Source: JBDTNL01 sp039933785
Lineage (GTDB): Bacteria > Acidobacteriota > Thermoanaerobaculia > Multivoradales > JAGPDF01
Assembly (NCBI GenBank): GCA_039933785.1
Contig: JBDTNL010000001.1
Span: 182,334-246,333 of the forward strand
DNA: 64,000 bases
Reading direction: 5' to 3'
A model generated the notes under the pieces. It worked only from the letters and a program-made list of their open reading frames with translations. It was not told the origin of the DNA and ran no database searches. Of the stretch, positions 1 to 8,528 are shown one piece after another. The position numbers and the translations under genes were made by a program. Every line of letters starts with the position of its first letter. Within the stretch, counting starts at the first letter, position 1.

Positions 1-587
1 ACGATGGTGCGTCCGGCGCGGTTCAGCTCCTGGAAAATGCCCATGATCTCGGCCGCCGACTTGGCGTCCAGGCTACCGCTCGGCTCATCGGCGAGTAGTA
101 GGTCGGGTTCGTTGACCAGGGCGCGCGCAATGGCGACCCGTTGCTGTTGGCCGCCCGAGAGCTCGGCTGGCGAGTGCTTCATGCGGTCACCAAGGCCAAC
201 GGCCCGGAGTGCCTTCTCGCCCAAACCGTCGATCGAGTCGCGCTCGGAGTACACCAGCGGTAGCTCCACGTTCTCGAGCGCGCTGGTACGCGGCAACAGG
301 TGAAAGGCCTGGAAGACGAAACCGATCTTGCGATTGCGCAGACGAGCCTGTTCGTTGGCGCCGATGCCTTCGACGTCCTGGCCGTCGAGCCGGTAGCCGC
401 CCTGGCCCGGGCGATCGAGCAGCCCGAGAATGTTCATCAGCGTGCTCTTGCCGGAGCCCGAGGCGCCGACGATCGAAACAAACTCACCGCGTTCGATCGA
501 CAGGCTCACGCCGCGGAGCGCCTCCACGGTCTCGCCGGTCGGCCGGGTGTAGGTCTTGGCCACGTCCTTCAACTCGATGATCGGCAT
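1..587 (-). CDS. ABC transporter ATP-binding protein, MacB/LolD type (partial, 3' end beyond window)
   Basis: This is the ATPase of an ABC export system at the inner membrane. About 195 codons are present and the C-terminus is cut by the left edge. Walker A GASGSGKST is at residues 41-49, the Q-loop (VFQAFHLLP) near 91-99, the signature LSGGQQQR at 143-150, and Walker B LLLADEP at 163-169 with the catalytic Glu at 168. Start ATG at 587. It lies 6 bp after the HlyD/MacA-like adaptor, so the two are probably co-transcribed. That pairing points to a MacAB-type tripartite efflux or lipoprotein/peptide exporter rather than nutrient import. The permease part is not visible; a separate MacB permease or a fused C-terminal domain could lie outside the window. 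Confidence 0.93.
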   Translation of the reverse strand, partial: MPIIELKDVAKTYTRPTGETVEALRGVSLSIERGEFVSIVGASGSGKSTLMNILGLLDRPGQGGYRLDGQDVEGIGANEQARLRNRKIGFVFQAFHLLPRTSALENVELPLVYSERDSIDGLGEKALRAVGLGDRMKHSPAELSGGQQQRVAIARALVNEPDLLLADEPSGSLDAKSAAEIMGIFQELNRAGRTI

Positions 588-593
588 CGCTGC

Positions 594-1691
594 TCAGGCC
601 TCCGATTTGACGGCGGTGTCGCCGACGATGACTTGCTCGCCTTCCTTCAATCCATCGAGGACCTCGATGTAGGTTCCATCCCGGCTGCCAGTGGTGATCG
701 GCCGGTGCTCGGGGGCCGCCCCGCCGGCGGGGCCAGACATCACTACGGTGGAGTGGCCGTTCTCCCGCCGCACGGCGCGCACCGGCACGGCGAGCACGTT
801 CGGGTGCGCCTCCAGAGCGATCCGCATCGCCGCTGTCATCTCGGGCCGGAGCACAAGATCGGCGGAGACCTCGAACGTCACCACCGCGATGTAGTCGACG
901 ACGTTGTCGCGGATCTCTGCCTGCGGGTAGATCGCGGACACGCGGCCCTCGAATTCGTGATCGGGGTAGGTGTCGACGGTGAAGTGGGCGGCCTGGCCCA
1001 CCTTGATGCGGCCGATGTCGGTCTCGTCGACATAGGCCCAGACTTCGAGACGCGTGAGGTCGAGCAGGGTGAGAAAGGTCGGCGCGGCGAAGCTCGCCGC
1101 CACGGTCTCGCCCTCCTGCGTCGCGACCGAAGAGACCACGCCGCGGATCGGGGCCACGATGCGCGAGTAGCCGAGTTGGGTCGCCGCGGCCGCGAGGCTG
1201 GCGTCCGACTGATGCGCTTGCGCCTGGGCCATGGCGAAGGCGCGTTCGGCCACTTCGAGATCGCTCCGTGAGATCAGCGCGCTCGCCGCGAGCTCGCGCC
1301 GGCGCTCGAGATCGGCGTCAGCGAACCGCAGCGCGGCCCGCGCCGAGGCGACCTGTGCCCGTGCGACCTCGCGCTGGGCGTCGAGCTCGCGATCGTCCAC
1401 CTCGGCCAGCAGCTGGCCCTTCTCGACCTGATCGCCGATGCGCACCAGCAGCCGGCGAACGACGCCGGAAGTCCGCGAGCCCACCCGCACCTCGGCGCCC
1501 ACCCGCGGCTTGACGATGCCGGTGGCCTTCACGACGTAGCCGATGTCCCGCCGCGTCACGCTTGCCACCTCGGCGCCGCCGGCGGGTTCCTGAGAGCGCG
1601 CCTTGGACGTTCGTGACCAGAGAACAACCGCCGCCACTCCCGCGATCAGGGCGATGCCTCCCAGGACGAATCGTTTTCTGGACTTGCTCAA
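594..1691 (-). CDS. HlyD/MacA-family periplasmic adaptor subunit
   Basis: This is the membrane-fusion protein of a tripartite efflux pump, linking the inner-membrane ABC transporter to an outer-membrane channel. Residues 9-25 form one membrane anchor. A biotinyl-lipoyl-like half (about 60-103, ending KGQLLAEVDD) is followed by an Ala/Arg-rich coiled-coil hairpin (about 105-185), the second lipoyl half, and a beta-barrel domain. I chose the TTG at 1691 because GGAGGTG sits 6 bases upstream; a longer reading to 1745 adds 18 residues without such a site. It is followed 6 bp later by the ABC ATPase, which supports a MacA role. The substrate cannot be read from the sequence. Confidence 0.9.
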   Translation of the reverse strand: MSKSRKRFVLGGIALIAGVAAVVLWSRTSKARSQEPAGGAEVASVTRRDIGYVVKATGIVKPRVGAEVRVGSRTSGVVRRLLVRIGDQVEKGQLLAEVDDRELDAQREVARAQVASARAALRFADADLERRRELAASALISRSDLEVAERAFAMAQAQAHQSDASLAAAATQLGYSRIVAPIRGVVSSVATQEGETVAASFAAPTFLTLLDLTRLEVWAYVDETDIGRIKVGQAAHFTVDTYPDHEFEGRVSAIYPQAEIRDNVVDYIAVVTFEVSADLVLRPEMTAAMRIALEAHPNVLAVPVRAVRRENGHSTVVMSGPAGGAAPEHRPITTGSRDGTYIEVLDGLKEGEQVIVGDTAVKSEA

Positions 1692-1772
1692 GACGTTCAC
1701 CTCCGCTGCCCAAGCACAGCATCGGGCGCGGAGGTTTCGCGGCAATTTCGGTCATGTAACGGACTGCAACAA

Positions 1773-2414
1773 TCACGTCAACCCCAGCCGCTGCGCGAGC
1801 AGCGTCAACTTCAACCGGCCATCGACGCCGAGTTTCTCGTAGATATTGTGGAGGTGAATTTTTACCGTCCCCTCGCTGATTTCGAGCTGCTCAGCGATGC
1901 CGCGATTGCGCAGGCCCCGCGCCGCCATGCGCACGATCTCCGCCTCCCGCGGCGTGAGCGCGGCCGCAACCTGCGGCCCGCCCAAACGATCGCGCAAGAG
2001 CGCCTGCAGAGTGCGTCCGACCTCGCCCTTGTCGAGCCACAGGCCGCCGCCGGCGACCTCTCTCACGGCCTGAATCAGGACCTCAGAGGCCATCTCCTTG
2101 AACACGATGCCACAGGCACCGTTGCGCACCGCTTCGGCGATCTGCGCCGCGTCGAGCTCAGCGGCGAGCAGGACGATGCGCGTGGGCAAGGCTGAGTGGC
2201 TCAACTTCTGGAGTACGCCCAGGCCCCCCAGGCCAGGCATGCGGGCGTCGATGATTAGCACCTCCGGTACGTGGTGCTGGACTGCCGCCAGCGCTTCCTC
2301 GCCGCTCCGTGCGCGGGCCACGATGGTGACATCCGCTTCGAGGCCGAAGAGCTGTTCAATGCCGTCGAGCACGATGGGATGATCATCGGCGATCACCAGC
2401 CGGATCGGCTTCAT
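1773..2414 (-). CDS. NarL/FixJ-type response regulator
   Basis: This 213-residue two-component response regulator has a receiver domain (about 4-118) and a LuxR-type DNA-binding domain (about 145-210, TPREAEIVRMAARGL then SEGTVKIHLHNIYEKLG). Acidic residues D10/D11, the phospho-acceptor D56 (IIDARMPG) and K106 are present. The conserved Thr/Ser at the end of beta-4 appears to be Ala84 (IVLLAAELD), which is unusual. Its ATG overlaps the TGA of the upstream sensor kinase by four bases, indicating translational coupling and a cognate pair. The MacAB-like genes lie downstream on the same strand after an 81-bp gap and may be the regulated target; that is inference. Confidence 0.93.
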   Translation of the reverse strand: MKPIRLVIADDHPIVLDGIEQLFGLEADVTIVARARSGEEALAAVQHHVPEVLIIDARMPGLGGLGVLQKLSHSALPTRIVLLAAELDAAQIAEAVRNGACGIVFKEMASEVLIQAVREVAGGGLWLDKGEVGRTLQALLRDRLGGPQVAAALTPREAEIVRMAARGLRNRGIAEQLEISEGTVKIHLHNIYEKLGVDGRLKLTLLAQRLGLT

Positions 2415-4105
2415 TGAACGGCTCCGCTGGTCGGCAGGCTCATCTCGATTCGCGCCCCTTCCGGCCCTGAGGCCAATTGAAGCGCTCCGCCGAGGGCGCA
2501 AGTGCGCTCGCGCAAGGTGCGCGGGCCAAGATCCCGGGCCCGCAGCTCGCCATCGGAGAACGCGCCGGAGTAGGGAAAGCCATGGCCGTCGTCCGCCACC
2601 GCGACGGTGACGCGACCGCCATGCTCTTCCACGATCACTTCCACGTTGTGGGCACCGCCGTGTCGCGCTGCATTCACGACGGCCTCCCGCACCAGGTTGT
2701 AGATCTCGCGCGCCAGCTTGGCATCGGGTTCGGCGCCGAGGCCGGCGGTCTGCAGGCCGACCCGGAGCCCCCACGTGCGCTCGATGCGTAGAGCGAGCTC
2801 GCGCAGGCGCTCGCCGAGCGGACCGACGTTCTCCGGCAGAGGATGCCGCTGCAGCTCCTGAATAAAAAATCGGAGGTCGCGTTGCTCGTCGGCGAGCAGT
2901 CGCTGAAGGTCAAGCAGGTGCGCAGCGACGCCCGCCGGTTGTTCTTCGGCCAGTCGCCTTGCTGCGCCGATCTGGAGCCCGATACCGGTGAACGACTGCA
3001 GCACGCCATCGTGGAGGTCGCGGGCCAGTCGGACACGCTCGTCGTCGACGGCCGCGGCGCGCAGCTGCTGGATCAGGAATGCTTGGTCGAGTCGCGCCGC
3101 GAGAATGGCGCTGACGATCTCGCCGAGCACGAGATCGTCGAGCGTCAGGTTGCGTTTGCCGAGGAAGAAGAGCCGGCCTTCGATAGTCTCGCCGCGTAGT
3201 GGCAGAGAAAGCACGGGCCCGGCTCCGAACCGGGCGACAAACCGCGAGTTGAGCGGCTTCCCCTTCCGCGTGCCGAGCGATTGGCCCCGAAACAGCACTT
3301 CCGAATCGGTGTTGTCAGGTGCAGCGCAGAGGAAGCTCGAACCCTCGAGCTCCGGTGCGACCAGTGGATCGAATGCATCGGGAGGAGCGCGGGTTTCGCA
3401 GAACGCGCCGCGATCGAGCTCGGCGACAGATAGCCAGGGCTCCTCTCGTTCCGTGGTGATCGCCACCGCCCGCTCGACGCCGAGGATCCTCGCCGACGTG
3501 GCCAGCAGTTCGCGAAGCACGTCGCCCGGCCGGCCGCCGATCGGATGTGGCCAGGAGGCCAGCATCGCCATCTCGCGGCGGGTGCGCTCCTCGTGCGCAC
3601 CCAAGTAGCCGAGCAGCACGGCAAACACCGCTAGGTAGACCGCTCGGATGATGAACGGCGTGAGCTCGATGCTCGAGTCGCCGAGGAACTCGGCGAAATA
3701 GACGCCCAAACCGAGGAACGCGGCGAGCGCGGCGATTGCCGTCCACAACGTGCCGCGCCACTGCCAACGTAAGGTCGCGCAGACCATCGAAAAGACGAAG
3801 TAGGCGATGAACGGGCTCTGCGCGGGGCCGGAGGTGAAGTAGGTGAAGAGCGAAAAGAATGCAAGATCGAAGGCATGCGTGATCAAGCGCTGCCGGTTGG
3901 ACGGCGCGGCCGCGCGCGCGACCATGAATGCCACGACCGTCGCGTAGATGACATAGGCAGTGAGCAACGCATACGCCACACCGACGAATTTCGCCGGCTC
4001 GGTGGGATCGAGCCATACCGCGAAGAGCGAGGACGCCGCGAGTACGACGCGGCCGCCGGCAATGAGACGCTCGGCGCGGCTTTCGGGCGAGTAGAGCAGG
4101 TTCAT
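2411..4105 (-). CDS. Membrane sensor histidine kinase, NarX/DesK-like (HisKA_3)
   Basis: This sensor kinase partners the adjacent NarL-type regulator. The first 170 residues hold about five to six hydrophobic segments with no large periplasmic domain. A GAF-like region follows (about 185-335), then a HisKA_3 dimerisation segment with phospho-acceptor His365 in RLARDLHDGVLQSF, and a C-terminal HATPase_c domain with the N box EAVVNAARHG and G box DDGHGF. A GTG six bases upstream (4111) is possible, but ATG 4105 is better placed relative to AGGG. The compact membrane sensor suggests detection of a membrane or envelope signal; the ligand is unknown. Confidence 0.9.
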   Translation of the reverse strand: MNLLYSPESRAERLIAGGRVVLAASSLFAVWLDPTEPAKFVGVAYALLTAYVIYATVVAFMVARAAAPSNRQRLITHAFDLAFFSLFTYFTSGPAQSPFIAYFVFSMVCATLRWQWRGTLWTAIAALAAFLGLGVYFAEFLGDSSIELTPFIIRAVYLAVFAVLLGYLGAHEERTRREMAMLASWPHPIGGRPGDVLRELLATSARILGVERAVAITTEREEPWLSVAELDRGAFCETRAPPDAFDPLVAPELEGSSFLCAAPDNTDSEVLFRGQSLGTRKGKPLNSRFVARFGAGPVLSLPLRGETIEGRLFFLGKRNLTLDDLVLGEIVSAILAARLDQAFLIQQLRAAAVDDERVRLARDLHDGVLQSFTGIGLQIGAARRLAEEQPAGVAAHLLDLQRLLADEQRDLRFFIQELQRHPLPENVGPLGERLRELALRIERTWGLRVGLQTAGLGAEPDAKLAREIYNLVREAVVNAARHGGAHNVEVIVEEHGGRVTVAVADDGHGFPYSGAFSDGELRARDLGPRTLRERTCALGGALQLASGPEGARIEMSLPTSGAVQ

Positions 4106-4227
4106 CGACACCCTGGCGGCAGTCTAGTCGAGCCTCAGGATAGCCGGATGTATCGAACGATAGAGGCACCCGACTACACCGTTCGGTCTATTTCGCCGTG
4201 GCGTGATTGCCTCTACAGTTTCGTGCC
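4106..4227. promoter_or_regulatory. Divergent intergenic region with two inverted repeats
   Basis: This 122-bp gap separates the divergent kinase and Pal-like genes, so it must hold both promoters. It contains CGAACG (4154-4159) opposite CGTTCG (4180-4185), and TAGAGGCA (4161-4168) opposite TGCCTCTA (4208-4215). Such repeats could be operator half-sites for the NarL-type regulator. They are short and may be chance; I see no clear sigma-70 boxes. Confidence 0.3.
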
Positions 4228-4782
4228 ATGAGAAACGTGACCGCCGTGGCCCTGCTCGTTGCCGTCAGCTTGACTTCCTTTGGCTGCAAACCGAAACCCC
4301 CCAAGACCCGCCCCGATCTTCCGCCCACCCGCGAGGAGATGCCACGGGAGACGGAGCCGATGCCGCCGCCCGTCGATGCCACGCCGCAGGCTCTACCGCG
4401 TGATCTCGTGGAGCTCAACGCGCTGCTCGAACAGCAGGGTCTTCTCGGCGACCTGTACTACGACTACGACTCGGCGCTGCTCGGCGAGGCCGCGCGCGAG
4501 CGTCTTTCGCGCAACGCCGCTTTCCTCACTCAGCACCCGGAGTACCAAGTGACGATCGAGGGCCACTGCGACGAACGCGGCACGAACGAATACAACCTGG
4601 CGCTCGGCGAGCGCCGAGCGGCCGCCGCAAATGGCTACCTGGTGAATCTCGCGGTCGACGGCGCCCGCCTTCGCGGGATCAGTCTGGGGGAAGAGCGGCC
4701 TCAGTGCACGGTGAGCGCCGAGGGTTGCTGGCAGAAGAATCGTCGCGCACATTTCGTGGTCACGGCGCGGACTGGGGACTAG
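4228..4782 (+). CDS. OmpA/Pal-family peptidoglycan-associated lipoprotein
   Basis: The protein is predicted to tether the outer membrane to peptidoglycan. It has a signal sequence (MRNVTAVALLVAVSLTSFGC) with a probable lipidation Cys at residue 20; the lipobox is imperfect because Phe is at -2. A Pro/Arg-rich linker (about 21-60) follows, then a C-terminal OmpA domain with the Pal signature IEGHCDERGTNEYNLALGERRA. The ATG at 4228 gives a proper signal peptide; an in-frame TTG at 4207 would add seven residues ahead of it. No Tol genes are nearby, so a strict Pal role in the Tol system is not shown by context. Confidence 0.9.
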   Translation: MRNVTAVALLVAVSLTSFGCKPKPPKTRPDLPPTREEMPRETEPMPPPVDATPQALPRDLVELNALLEQQGLLGDLYYDYDSALLGEAARERLSRNAAFLTQHPEYQVTIEGHCDERGTNEYNLALGERRAAAANGYLVNLAVDGARLRGISLGEERPQCTVSAEGCWQKNRRAHFVVTARTGD

Positions 4783-4798
4783 ACCGGATCGCCAGACG

Positions 4799-5626
4799 AT
4801 GCCTGAAGATTTCGAGCTCGATCCGCGACCGGCTCGGGGGCGGCACCCAGGACGATCTCCAATGCCACTCTTGCTGGCACTCCTCGGTGCGCTACTGCTT
4901 GCTGCGGGGCTCTACTACAGGCTCCGCAGTCCGGTGCCTACTGCTGCGAGAGTCCCGACAGCGCAGGAAGCAGTGCCCCCGCCGCCCACGCCGCCCAAGA
5001 CTCAGCCAGTGACGGTCGAAGCAGGCGCGAAGGAAGTAGACCTGCCGAGTCTCGACGCGAGCGACGCCTTCATCGGCGAGCGACTCGGCGCGCTGTCTGC
5101 CGATCCTTCGTGGCCGGCGTGGCTGTCTGGGGACGGGTTAATCCGGCGCTGGGTGGCGGCGGTGGCGCTGGTAGCGGACGGCAAGAGTCCGCACAAGGTG
5201 CTCGACTATCTACCCGTCCGGGGTGTCTTCGAGGTGAGGACGCAGGGCGCGAGGACCCTGATTGACGAAAGCTCCTACGCGCGCTATGACGGCGTGGCGC
5301 GAGCTCTGGCTTCGATCGATTCGGCGAAAACACGATCGTTATGGGTGCTCTTGCACCCACTTCTCCAGCTTGCATGGAACGAGATTGCTCCCCCGACGCG
5401 GGAGCTCGACGCAGTCGTGCTCGCCGCCATCGATCATCTGCTCGCCGCGCCGCTGCCGCCGGCCGAGGTCGAGCTGGTGCTCAAAGACGGCCTCTATCGC
5501 TACGTCGACCCGGCATACGAGGCCCTCTCGCCGGCGCAGAAGCACCTCGAGCGCATGGGGACGCAAAACATGCTCAAGGTTCGCGAGGCCCTCCGCCAGT
5601 TGCGCCCGGTCTCAAGAGCCCTCTAG
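4799..5626 (+). CDS. DUF3014-family membrane-anchored protein
   Basis: This 275-residue protein has one transmembrane helix near residues 22-40, a Pro/Thr-rich linker (about 45-75) and a C-terminal domain. The pattern LPSLDASDAFIGERLGAL followed by DGLIRRWVAAV is typical of DUF3014. The topology suggests a periplasmic domain anchored in the inner membrane. No enzymatic motif is visible and the family function is unknown. It follows the Pal-like gene by 16 bp and is probably co-transcribed, which hints at an envelope role. Its 3' end overlaps the convergent chloride-channel gene by 15 bp. Confidence 0.85.
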   Translation: MPEDFELDPRPARGRHPGRSPMPLLLALLGALLLAAGLYYRLRSPVPTAARVPTAQEAVPPPPTPPKTQPVTVEAGAKEVDLPSLDASDAFIGERLGALSADPSWPAWLSGDGLIRRWVAAVALVADGKSPHKVLDYLPVRGVFEVRTQGARTLIDESSYARYDGVARALASIDSAKTRSLWVLLHPLLQLAWNEIAPPTRELDAVVLAAIDHLLAAPLPPAEVELVLKDGLYRYVDPAYEALSPAQKHLERMGTQNMLKVREALRQLRPVSRAL

Positions 5627-7216
5627 GCACTCCCGCAGGAGAGGCAGCGACTCAGCGGCGGTCGCCGCTATCACCACTGTCACGCGGTCGCCTGGACGAA
5701 GGACGGTGTCGCGCGACGGCACGTCGTTGCGGAGCCCGCGCTGAATCGAGACAATCAGGCAGCCGGTGGGAAGGGAGATCTCGTCAAGCCGACGGCCGAC
5801 AAATGGGGCACCCGGTCCGACGGAGAGGTCGATGACAAGCGGCCCTTCGAGCTCCGTCATCTCCTGGCCACGGATCAAATCGCGCTCGAGCAAAGCCTCG
5901 TAGATGGGCTGGTCGCGAAGGACATCGGCGAAGAGATAGGCCACGAAGCAGGCGACCAGCAGTGGCAACATCAGTGAATAGTTTTCGGTCATCTCGAGGA
6001 TCAAGACGATGCCAGTAAGGGGCGCCCGCACGATGGCGGCGAAGAGCGCCCCCATGCCGACGACGGCGAAAGCCACTGGCTGAGCCTGGATAGCGGGAAA
6101 CCACTGCTGGCCGACGAGGCCGATCATGAGTCCGAGCTGCGCCCCGATCACCAGCAGCGGAGCGAAGATGCCGCCCGCGGCCCCGGATGAGTAACTGCCC
6201 ATCGTCAAGGCGAAGCGAATGAGCAGAAGGGCGGGCAGAGCGGTGAGCGCGACCTTGCCTGCCAGTGTTTGTTGCACGATGGCTCCGCCGCCGCCCAGTA
6301 CGTCGGGCAAGTACCAACCGGTGATGCCTACCGCCGCCCCGACGAGCGATCCGGCGACGAACGGCCACTCGCGCAGACGGCTGAAAACGTTCAAAGTCCC
6401 GAGGAGGCCTCGGTTGAAGCAAACGCCCACCAGTCCCGCGGCGAGTCCGAGGACCACGAACAAGGGCAAGCTCGACAGCGCTGGCACCGGAGAGCTGGCG
6501 ACGTGGAAAACGGGTGTCTGATCGATGAGGAAGCGAGTGACCAAATCAGCCGTCACCGAAGCCACGAAGCCGGCAGTGAGGATTCCCGGCGAGAAATCGC
6601 GCCGCAGCTCCTCGAGCACGAAGATCACTCCGGCCAGCGGGGCGTTGAAGGCCGCGGCCAAGCCCGCTCCCGCTCCCGCCGCGATGAGGGTCAGGCGTTC
6701 ACGCGGTGTGACGCGGAGCCAGCGACTAATCATCTGACCGACCGCCGCACCCATCTGCACCGTGGGCCCTTCTCGTCCAAGGGCGAGCCCAGTCCCGATG
6801 CCGAGAGTGCCCCCGATGAATTTGACCACCAGCACCCGTCGCCAATCCATGCTCCGGAGTCTGTGCAGCACAGCCTTCACTTGGGGGATGCCGCTGCCCG
6901 AGGCCTCCGGCGCAAAACGGCGAACCAGCCACACCGCCAACCCGGCGATCAGCGCGCAGGTGACGATCGCGAGGGGAAGTCCCCACGTCCGCATTGCATG
7001 CGCGGCGGTGAAGAAAGCGTTCCGCCAAACGTCGGCGACATCCAGCGTGCGCCGGAACAGCACCGCCACCAAGCCCGCGATGAGTCCGACGAGGAGGGCC
7101 CTCGGCAGGAGATGCCGTCGACGCTCCTGTCGGCGCGCGAAGTTCCGCAGTTCGCGGCGCACCTCGCGCTTCGAATCGCTTGTTTGGAGATCCGGCGGCT
7201 CTGCCACGGCGAGCAC
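5612..7216 (-). CDS. ClC-family chloride channel / H+-Cl- antiporter with TrkA-C domain
   Basis: This is an inner-membrane anion transporter of the ClC family. Signature motifs GSGIP (107-111), GREGP (147-151, with the gating Glu149) and GGIFAPLL are all present among about ten or more hydrophobic segments. The last 75 residues (PFVGRRLDEISLPTGCLIVS onward) form a TrkA-C (RCK_C) regulatory domain, common in bacterial ClC proteins. The start is GTG at 7216. Known roles include acid resistance and halide or fluoride export; which applies here is not evident. The 3' end overlaps the convergent DUF3014 gene. Confidence 0.95.
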   Translation of the reverse strand: MLAVAEPPDLQTSDSKREVRRELRNFARRQERRRHLLPRALLVGLIAGLVAVLFRRTLDVADVWRNAFFTAAHAMRTWGLPLAIVTCALIAGLAVWLVRRFAPEASGSGIPQVKAVLHRLRSMDWRRVLVVKFIGGTLGIGTGLALGREGPTVQMGAAVGQMISRWLRVTPRERLTLIAAGAGAGLAAAFNAPLAGVIFVLEELRRDFSPGILTAGFVASVTADLVTRFLIDQTPVFHVASSPVPALSSLPLFVVLGLAAGLVGVCFNRGLLGTLNVFSRLREWPFVAGSLVGAAVGITGWYLPDVLGGGGAIVQQTLAGKVALTALPALLLIRFALTMGSYSSGAAGGIFAPLLVIGAQLGLMIGLVGQQWFPAIQAQPVAFAVVGMGALFAAIVRAPLTGIVLILEMTENYSLMLPLLVACFVAYLFADVLRDQPIYEALLERDLIRGQEMTELEGPLVIDLSVGPGAPFVGRRLDEISLPTGCLIVSIQRGLRNDVPSRDTVLRPGDRVTVVIAATAAESLPLLRECLEGS

Positions 7217-7288
7217 AAGTTAGCGGCTAGCCTGGCCGCCAGTCAACGGGCTGTGCCGCGACTGCTCTGACCACAGCGTCCGCTGGCG

Positions 7289-8461
7289 ATGCTAGGCTGC
7301 CGAGCCGTGAATACGGCGATTCGTGGTGCGCTCGCGATGTGCCTGAGTGTGGCGTCGGCGGTCGGTGTCCAGGCCGCTCCCCGCGCCCGCGACCTCGACG
7401 TGCCCTTCGCGGGCGATCCCGGCCCGTTGAACGCGATCACCGACGTCGCGGGTGTCGAGGTCGGCCACACGACGTTGATCTCCGGCGACGGCAAGCTGGT
7501 GGTGGGCCAGGGGCCAGTGCGGACCGGCGTGACGGCGATCTTGCCGCGCGGCAAGGCTGCGAGCGATCCGGTGTTCGCGGCCACGTTCGCTCTCAACGGC
7601 AACGGCGAAATGACCGGCACGGCGTGGATCGAAGAGGGCGGTTTCCTCGAAGGGCCGGTGATGTTCACCAACACCCACAGCGTCGGCGTGGTGCGCGACG
7701 CGGTGATCGCCTGGCGCCTCGCCCACGGCGGCGCCGATGCCTCGGGCTACTACTGGTCGCTGCCTGTCGTGGGCGAAACCTGGGATGGCGACCTCAACGA
7801 CATCAATGGTTTCCACGTCAAGCCCGAGCACGCCTTCGCGGCCTTGTCCGGCGCGCGTGGGGGCGTTGTCGAGGAGGGCTCGGTGGGCGGCGGCACCGGC
7901 ATGATCTGCTTCGAGTTCAAGGGCGGCATCGGAACGTCGTCGCGCCGCTTGCCGGCGAAGCTCGGCAGCTTCACGGTCGGCGTGATCGTGCAATGCAACA
8001 CCGGCTTGCGGCGTCAGTTGCGCATCGCCGGTGTGCCGATCGGCAAGGAGATCGCCGAGGGCGCGTACCGCGACCGTGAGGTGGGCTCTATCTTGATCAC
8101 CGTGGCGACCGACGCGCCGCTGCTGCCGCACCAGCTGAAGCGGCTGGCGCGCCGCGCCGCTCTGGGCCTGGCGCGACTGGGCAGCGTGGCGATGAACAGC
8201 TCCGGAGATCTCTTTGTCGCCTTTTCGACGGCCAATCCCGATGCCTTCAGCTCGAAGAGCGTCGCCAAGCTCTCGATGCTGCCCAATGAGTGGCTTGACC
8301 CGATCTTCGAGGCTACGGTGCAGGCGACCGAGGAGGCGATCGTCAATGCCATGGTGGCCTCGCCGACCATGAAGGGCGTCGACGGCCGCACCATCATCGG
8401 ACTGCCGCACCCGCGGTTGCAAGAGGTGCTGCGCCGGGCTGGCGTGTCGCCGCCGCGCTAG
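7289..8461 (+). CDS. P1-family peptidase (DmpA-type aminopeptidase)
   Basis: This is an Ntn-fold, self-processing aminopeptidase of MEROPS family P1 (DmpA/BapA). A signal-like N-terminus (to about residue 30) suggests export. The family core is clear: ITDVAGVEVGHTT (50-62), VRTGVTAILPRG (77-88), GSVGGGTGM (197-205) and KGGIGTSSR (211-219). In the family, autocleavage exposes a Ser nucleophile; by memory of DmpA I place it in the GTSSR segment. GTG at 7307 is an alternative start. The next gene is a peptide-type binding lipoprotein 67 bp downstream, so both may serve peptide use. Confidence 0.92.
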   Translation: MLGCRAVNTAIRGALAMCLSVASAVGVQAAPRARDLDVPFAGDPGPLNAITDVAGVEVGHTTLISGDGKLVVGQGPVRTGVTAILPRGKAASDPVFAATFALNGNGEMTGTAWIEEGGFLEGPVMFTNTHSVGVVRDAVIAWRLAHGGADASGYYWSLPVVGETWDGDLNDINGFHVKPEHAFAALSGARGGVVEEGSVGGGTGMICFEFKGGIGTSSRRLPAKLGSFTVGVIVQCNTGLRRQLRIAGVPIGKEIAEGAYRDREVGSILITVATDAPLLPHQLKRLARRAALGLARLGSVAMNSSGDLFVAFSTANPDAFSSKSVAKLSMLPNEWLDPIFEATVQATEEAIVNAMVASPTMKGVDGRTIIGLPHPRLQEVLRRAGVSPPR

Positions 8462-8528
8462 GCGCGCTCGAACCGGGAACTCGCCGGACGGCGGGTGTAC
8501 ACTCGCAAAACGACAGTCTGTGGAGGGC

